A stretch of DNA of 64,000 nt from Methylomonas subterranea (GTDB lineage Bacteria; Pseudomonadota; Gammaproteobacteria; Methylococcales; Methylomonadaceae), in contig NZ_JANIBJ010000006.1 in NCBI RefSeq assembly GCF_024505185.1, positions 1-64,000 of the forward strand, given 5' to 3'. This document shows positions 59,485-64,000 of this stretch, in pieces (position 1 is the first letter of the stretch; every line of letters starts with the position of its first letter). The translations under genes were made by a program, and so were the position numbers. The notes below the pieces were generated by a model that was not told the DNA's origin, searched no databases, and worked only from the letters and a program-made list of their open reading frames with translations.

Positions 59485-59622
59485 ATGAAAAAAGTATTTT
59501 CTGTCTTGGCTATGGCCCTTATGATTGTCAGCTTGAGCGGTTGCATGGACGATCCTGATCAAGGCAACCCAAAACCAAAAAACTATGGTACACCTAACCA
59601 AGTAGGATCAGGGGTCAACTAA
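59485..59622 (+). CDS. 45-residue lipoprotein
   Basis: The small gene behind GGAGGATGTT encodes a lipoprotein signal (MKKVFSVLAMALMIV) with lipobox LSGC (cysteine 20), then only 25 residues rich in glycine, proline and asparagine. It resembles entericidin-like or other tiny lipoproteins in form but not in detail. A strong terminator follows at 59658. Confidence 0.75.
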   Translation: MKKVFSVLAMALMIVSLSGCMDDPDQGNPKPKNYGTPNQVGSGVN

Positions 59623-59657
59623 TCCTAGCCCTGACGGGATTTTTATAAGTCCTTGCT

Positions 59658-59683
59658 TAAGGCCCGCAATTGCGGGCCTTTTG
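59658..59683 (+). terminator. Rho-independent terminator after the small lipoprotein
   Basis: AAGGCCCGC (59658-59666), loop AATT, GCGGGCCTT (59671-59679), then TTGT. It is a strong perfect stem. Confidence 0.9.
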
Positions 59684-59851
59684 TATTAAAAAGCAAACTT
59701 ATTCGGAGCCATTCTATTCAGTGACTCGGCCTTCAAAAAGTCTCAACTTTCTGCCCCATCCTTCATAGTTCAAGTTTCCAACGCAACTTTCTTAAGGCTC
59801 TCGCAAGACTCATTTTCTCCTCGGTCAGCCATTTTCAGCCCGCCGAAACAT

Positions 59852-60610
59852 TCAAGTCGACTTATTCGCAATACTCAGCATGGCCTGGGAAATCCATGCC
59901 TCGGCCTCGGCATTGATATCCTTGGTACTCTTGTCCTGGGTGGAAATCATCGGGCCGATTTTTACCTGGATGACGCCTGGATACTTCAAAAAGCTGTTGC
60001 GCGGCCAATACTCTCCGGCATTATGCGCCAGGGGAATCACCGGAAAACCCGATTTATTGGCCAACATGGCCCCGCCGGCATTGAATTTTTTATAGGCTCC
60101 GGGCGCGACCCGGGTGCCTTCAGGAAAAATCAGCACGAACAAGCCTTCTCGCAGGCGTTCCACGCCTTGGTCGAGCAACATCTTTAACGCCTCTTTTTGA
60201 TTGCTGCGGTCGATGGCTATCGGCTTTAATGTGGCCAATGCCCAACCTCCGAATGGAATCTGCAGCAGCGACTTTTTCAGTACCGCCGTCTGCGGGCTGA
60301 TGATTTGCCGCAGGGCGATGGTTTCCCAGGCGGACTGATGCTTGCTGAGAATGATGGCGGCCTGATTTTTAGGTATGTTTTCCAGTCCCTCGACTTCGTA
60401 GCTCAAACCGCAGCAAAGTTTCAGCATGAACAGCAAACAATCGATCCAAATGTCCGCAAATTTATATCTGGTGGGAAAAGGCAGAAAAAAGCCGCCTAAA
60501 ATTGCCACGCCTACAATCGGGGTGGAAAATAAAACGTAGATAAAAAATAAAGTCGAACCCAGATAGACTTTGAAATCAGCTGTTAGAGGCGATGTATTTT
60601 GCGGCGTCAT
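59852..60610 (-). CDS. plsC: 1-acyl-sn-glycerol-3-phosphate acyltransferase
   Basis: PlsC makes phosphatidate from lysophosphatidate at the inner membrane. The 252-residue protein has membrane segments (about residues 15-45), the catalytic motif SKHQSAWE (about 90; HX4E, which is common in this group), and FPEGTR (about 163) for substrate phosphate binding. Its start overlaps gmhB by 35 bases, so translation is coupled to it. Plain order glyQ-glyS-gmhB-plsC is shared by many gammaproteobacteria. Confidence 0.92.
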   Translation of the reverse strand: MTPQNTSPLTADFKVYLGSTLFFIYVLFSTPIVGVAILGGFFLPFPTRYKFADIWIDCLLFMLKLCCGLSYEVEGLENIPKNQAAIILSKHQSAWETIALRQIISPQTAVLKKSLLQIPFGGWALATLKPIAIDRSNQKEALKMLLDQGVERLREGLFVLIFPEGTRVAPGAYKKFNAGGAMLANKSGFPVIPLAHNAGEYWPRNSFLKYPGVIQVKIGPMISTQDKSTKDINAEAEAWISQAMLSIANKST

Positions 60611-61118
60611 ATAAATTTTCGAATATAGGCAAATTAAGCCGTGGGTGATTGTGCAGGGTTTGCAGGCCCTTGCCGGTCTTTACCAGTACAGGGCGGGCGC
60701 CGGCCGCCCGAGCGGCTTCTATGTCGCGATATGAGTCGCCCACGGCGTAAACCGAGCTTAAGTCCACCGACTTGTCGCTGGCAAAAGCCTTATACATTCC
60801 CGCCTTGGGTTTGCGGCACTGGCATTGCTCCTTGGGGCCGTGCGGACAAAAATAAATGGCTTCAACCTGTCCGCCCAGTTCCGCCAGCATGCCCCGCATT
60901 TTTTCGTGCATGGCCGCCAACGATGCCAGGTCGAACAGCCCCCGGGCTAAACCGGATTGATTGGTAATGACAACCACCTTGAAGCCATGTCGATTCAGTT
61001 CGGCGATGGCTTCAAGGCTGCCGGGTAACGGTAGCCATTCCTCGGGAGATTTGACGAACTCATCGGAATCGACGTTGATAACCCCGTCACGATCGAGTAT
61101 GACCCAGCGTTCCGTCAC
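60576..61118 (-). CDS. gmhB: D,D-heptose 1,7-bisphosphate phosphatase
   Basis: GmhB is a HAD-family phosphatase that removes the 7-phosphate (or 1-phosphate) in ADP-heptose synthesis for lipopolysaccharide. The 180-residue protein has DRDGVIN (nucleophile and acid aspartates), VITNQSG, the zinc cysteines in CPHGPKEQCQCRKPKAGM, and GDSYRDIEAARAAGA. It overlaps glyS by four bases and plsC by 35, so one transcript is expected. Confidence 0.95.
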   Translation of the reverse strand: MTERWVILDRDGVINVDSDEFVKSPEEWLPLPGSLEAIAELNRHGFKVVVITNQSGLARGLFDLASLAAMHEKMRGMLAELGGQVEAIYFCPHGPKEQCQCRKPKAGMYKAFASDKSVDLSSVYAVGDSYRDIEAARAAGARPVLVKTGKGLQTLHNHPRLNLPIFENLYDAAKYIASNS

Positions 61119-63178
61119 GATTGCAATTTGGAAATATCGGCAATCCGCAAGAATTGATTGGATAGCATGGATAACAAGCTCAGGCGGCTGTTGCGCAAGT
61201 CGACATCATCGGTATTGACCATGACATGATCGAAAAACGCATCGACGCTGTCGCGCAGTTGCGCCAGCCTGTTCAATGCCAGCTGGTAATTTTTCTCCGC
61301 CAATAAAGGTTGAATGTCCGCCGCCGAAGCTTCGGCGGCCGCCAACAGATTCTTTTCCTCGATTTCAACCAGCGCACCAATGGCGTTGGACGCGGCCTGT
61401 TCCGATTTTTTCAGAATGTTGATGATGCGCTTGTTGGCGGCGGACAGGCTTTCGGCTTCCGGCAACTGTCTGAAGGCCTGAACCGCCCGGATTCTTTGCC
61501 AAAAGTCGAATGGTTGAGTAGGGTTGACGGCCAAAACCGCTTCGAACTCGTCGCTGCCGAAGCCGCGATCCTGGCAATAGCCCTTCAAGCGATCGAAAAT
61601 AAAGCCGCTGACTTTTCGTCGGGTCTCGGCATGATCGAATGGGTGGCTGAATTGGGCCAAGGCCGCATCCAACAATTCGGCCACGTCCAGCTCCAGACCG
61701 TTTTCGATCAGGGTGCGTAGTATGCCCAAGGTGGCGCGCCGCAAGGCGTAAGGGTCCTTGTCGCCGGTCGGGATGAGGCCGGCGCTGAAAATGCCGGCCA
61801 AGGTGTCGATTTTTTCCGCCACGGCCAGCGCCACGCTGATGGGCGCTTGCGGAATTTCGCCGCCCGATTGTTTCGGAAAATATTGCTCCTCCAAGGCATT
61901 GGCGACCGCCAGGTCCTCGCCGTCCGCCGCCGCGTAATAGCGGCCCATGGTGCCTTGCAAGTTGGCGAATTCGCCGACCATATTGGTCATCAAATCGGTT
62001 TTCGCCAGCAGGGCCGCGCGTTTCGCCAAAGCGCTATCCGCGCCCAGTTTTTCGGCAATCAGGCCGGCCAAATGGGCGACGCGCTCGGTCTTGTCGAACA
62101 AGGTGCCCAAGTCTTTTTGAAACACGATGGTTTTCAGGCTATCGACGCGGTCGGCCAGCGATTGTTTTCTATCCTGTTTCCAGAAAAATTCGGCATCGAC
62201 CAGACGCGGTAATACCACGCGCTCGTTGCCGGCGCGGATTGCAGTTGGGTTGGAGCTTTCGATATTGGCGAAGGTAATGAAATGCGCCAGCAAGCCGCCT
62301 TTGGCGTTTTTGACCGGAAAATATTTCTGGTTGGCTTGCATGGTGGTAATAAGCACTTCTTGCGGCAGTTCCAAAAAACGAGCGTCGAAATTGCCGACCA
62401 CCGGCACCGGCCATTCGTTCAAGGCCGCGACTTCTTCCAGCAAATCCTCCTCGATATGGGCGATACCACCTAATGCAGTCGCCGCCTGCTGGGCGCCGGT
62501 TTCGATTTGCCGCATGCGTTGTTCGAAATCGACCGTGACTTTCGCCGCCAACAATTTTTCGACGTACTCGTTCGGATGGCTCAACTCGATCGGACTTGGT
62601 GCGTGCATGCGATGGCCGAAACTATGGCGGCCGGTTTTCAAGCCCAAAATGTCCGCTTCGATAACGTCGTTTCCGTACAGCAACACTGCACTATGAACGG
62701 GTCTTACGAATTCGTGATCGTAGTCGCCCCAGCGCATGCGTTTGGCGATCGGCAATTGCGCCAGAGTTTTGCGAATGATGTCCGGCATCAATTCAGTGGT
62801 CGGCTGGCCCTTGACAGCTTGCTTGAAGACCAACCAGGAACCTTTATCGGTTTCCAGCTTTTCCAATTGCTCGAAACTGGCGCCACAACTGGACGCGAAG
62901 CCTAGGGCCGCCTTGCTCGCCGCACCGTCCGGTCCATAGGCCGCTTGCAAGGCCGGGCCGCGTTTTTCGACGACCTTGTCCGCCTGCTGGCTGTCCAGGT
63001 TACGAATCAGAACGGCCAGGCGGCGCGGCGTCGCATAGGCCTTGGCTTCGCTGAAACTCAGGCCGGCGTCTTGCAATCCGACGACCATGCCGTCCAATAA
63101 CGACTGGCTGAGTTTTTTCAGGGATTTGGGCGGCAGTTCTTCGCCGCCCAGTTCGAATAATAAATCGTTGCTGCTCAT
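61115..63178 (-). CDS. glyS: Glycyl-tRNA synthetase beta subunit
   Basis: The 687-residue beta subunit of the alpha2beta2 glycyl-tRNA synthetase shows the N-terminal LFELGGEELPPKSLKKL, TPRRLAVLI, an HD-like domain, DPYALRRATLGILRTL (about 465) and an anticodon-binding tail. It lies 3 bases after glyQ and overlaps gmhB by four bases. The bacterial alpha/beta type, not the single-chain type, is used here. Confidence 0.97.
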   Translation of the reverse strand: MSSNDLLFELGGEELPPKSLKKLSQSLLDGMVVGLQDAGLSFSEAKAYATPRRLAVLIRNLDSQQADKVVEKRGPALQAAYGPDGAASKAALGFASSCGASFEQLEKLETDKGSWLVFKQAVKGQPTTELMPDIIRKTLAQLPIAKRMRWGDYDHEFVRPVHSAVLLYGNDVIEADILGLKTGRHSFGHRMHAPSPIELSHPNEYVEKLLAAKVTVDFEQRMRQIETGAQQAATALGGIAHIEEDLLEEVAALNEWPVPVVGNFDARFLELPQEVLITTMQANQKYFPVKNAKGGLLAHFITFANIESSNPTAIRAGNERVVLPRLVDAEFFWKQDRKQSLADRVDSLKTIVFQKDLGTLFDKTERVAHLAGLIAEKLGADSALAKRAALLAKTDLMTNMVGEFANLQGTMGRYYAAADGEDLAVANALEEQYFPKQSGGEIPQAPISVALAVAEKIDTLAGIFSAGLIPTGDKDPYALRRATLGILRTLIENGLELDVAELLDAALAQFSHPFDHAETRRKVSGFIFDRLKGYCQDRGFGSDEFEAVLAVNPTQPFDFWQRIRAVQAFRQLPEAESLSAANKRIINILKKSEQAASNAIGALVEIEEKNLLAAAEASAADIQPLLAEKNYQLALNRLAQLRDSVDAFFDHVMVNTDDVDLRNSRLSLLSMLSNQFLRIADISKLQS

Positions 63179-63181
63179 GGA

Positions 63182-64000
63182 TTACGCTCCTTGTCTGGCC
63201 AGAATCGGGAAGCCCAACGCTTCGCGCCGGGCGTAATAGGCTTCGGCGACCGATTTCGCGAGGTTACGTACCCGCAATATATAACGCTGGCGTTCGGTAA
63301 CCGAGATGGCGTGGCGGGCGTCCAGCAGGTTGAATGAGTGGGAGGCTTTCAAGACCATTTCATAGGCCGGCAGCGGCAGGTTTTGTTCCAGCAGTTTCTG
63401 GCATTCGGCTTCGAAGGTATCGAAGCATTGGAACAGGAATTCGACGTTGGCGTGTTCGAAGTTGAAAGCCGACATCTCCACCTCGTTTTGGTGGAACACG
63501 TCACCGTAAGTCACGACACCCTGCGGGCCGCGGGTCCAGACCAAATCGAACACTGATTCCACGCCTTGCAGATACATGGCGATGCGTTCCAGGCCGTAGG
63601 TGATTTCGCCGCTGACCGGTTTGCATTCCAGGCCGCCGACTTGTTGAAAATAAGTAAACTGCGTGACTTCCATGCCGTTCAGCCACACTTCCCAGCCCAA
63701 GCCCCAGGCGCCCAGGGTGGGAGATTCCCAGTTGTCTTCGACAAAGCGGATATCGTGCTCCAGCAGATCCAAGCCCAAATGCCGCAAGGAACCCAGATAC
63801 AGCTCTTGAATATTATCCGGCGACGGCTTCATGATCACCTGGAATTGGTAGTAATGCTGCAAGCGATTTGGATTTTCGCCGTAACGGCCGTCGGTCGGCC
63901 GGCGCGAAGGTTGCACGTAAGCGGAATTCCAGGGCTCCGGACCAATGGCGCGCAGAAAAGTAGCGGGATGAAAAGTCCCAGCGCCGACTTCCTGATCCAA
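63182..64000 (-). CDS. glyQ: Glycyl-tRNA synthetase alpha subunit, 5' end outside window
   Basis: The visible 272 residues cover nearly the whole alpha subunit (about 300 in full), from [22 protein letters not shown] to [15 protein letters not shown]. This class II catalytic subunit shows [34 protein letters not shown]-type and [12 protein letters not shown] motifs. The real start lies upstream of base 64000. It is first in the glyQ-glyS-gmhB-plsC block. Confidence 0.95.
   Translation of the reverse strand: MDQEVGAGTFHPATFLRAIGPEPWNSAYVQPSRRPTDGRYGENPNRLQHYYQFQVIMKPSPDNIQELYLGSLRHLGLDLLEHDIRFVEDNWESPTLGAWGLGWEVWLNGMEVTQFTYFQQVGGLECKPVSGEITYGLERIAMYLQGVESVFDLVWTRGPQGVVTYGDVFHQNEVEMSAFNFEHANVEFLFQCFDTFEAECQKLLEQNLPLPAYEMVLKASHSFNLLDARHAISVTERQRYILRVRNLAKSVAEAYYARREALGFPILARQGA

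Noticed and set aside
59852-60610. Apparent loss of the catalytic aspartate in PlsC (HX4E instead of HX4D)
   Set aside because: The KHQSAWE form is common in this branch of the family, so I do not treat it as a defect.

Overview
The window is chromosomal DNA of a moderately GC-rich gammaproteobacterium. It is densely coding, and most genes are housekeeping genes with gammaproteobacterial order: crp/vfr next to osmC and speD (the order known from Pseudomonas), cmoA-cmoB, aceE-aceF with an alpha2-type E1, glyQ-glyS-gmhB-plsC, metH, hemB, aroE and prlC. Several less common proteins (SCO-MauG fusion, the periplasmic protein between cydA and cydB, the RRM-like small protein, HTTM-DCC fusion) resemble what I remember from Methylomonas-type methanotrophs. 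No methane or methanol oxidation gene is present, so that assignment is inference. I found no rRNA, tRNA, CRISPR array, intact insertion sequence or prophage.

Layout. 1-11.4 kb: a cut-off FitA-like antitoxin, an orphan acyl/aryl-AMP ligase, oligopeptidase A, two tandem HDOD signalling proteins, aroE, hemB, a secreted MlaC-like protein and cmoAB. 11.4-21 kb: an intergenic dispersed repeat, speD-osmC facing crp, an MFS transporter, a BamE-like lipoprotein, selO and aceEF. 21.2-28.8 kb (minus strand): a small HipA/PI3K-like kinase beside a dual-specificity phosphatase, a secreted cupin, and a TolC-MFP-RND efflux operon.

29.1-41.1 kb is the most coherent accessory block. Twelve minus-strand genes with mostly very short gaps run from a persulfide dioxygenase through a TauE-type exporter, PsiE, a Met/His-rich multicopper oxidase, an HMA-TauE/SafE metal protein, cydP-cydA-periplasmic protein-cydB-cydX, a DUF2892 protein and sulfide:quinone oxidoreductase. 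A sigma-54 activator resembling FisR, with a cysteine-bearing PAS domain, diverges from it. A good -24/-12 promoter sits before the dioxygenase gene, and a cluster of TGAAACA repeats lies between the two. The natural reading is a sulfide-inducible module. SQR oxidises sulfide and feeds the quinone pool, the sulfide-tolerant bd oxidase re-oxidises quinol, the dioxygenase converts persulfide to sulfite, and the exporter removes sulfite. Copper handling is built into the same block.

41.2-56.2 kb holds a SCO-diheme peroxidase fusion, a MEKHLA protein, an RRM-like protein, class I fumarase, two large c-di-GMP enzymes (GGDEF-EAL and MASE1-PAS-GGDEF), a glutaredoxin-like protein, a YqhA-family membrane protein and metH. 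56.3-64 kb has small membrane proteins, including a 42-residue and a 45-residue gene with strong ribosome sites and terminators, the HTTM-DCC fusion, then plsC, gmhB, glyS and a glyQ cut by the right edge.
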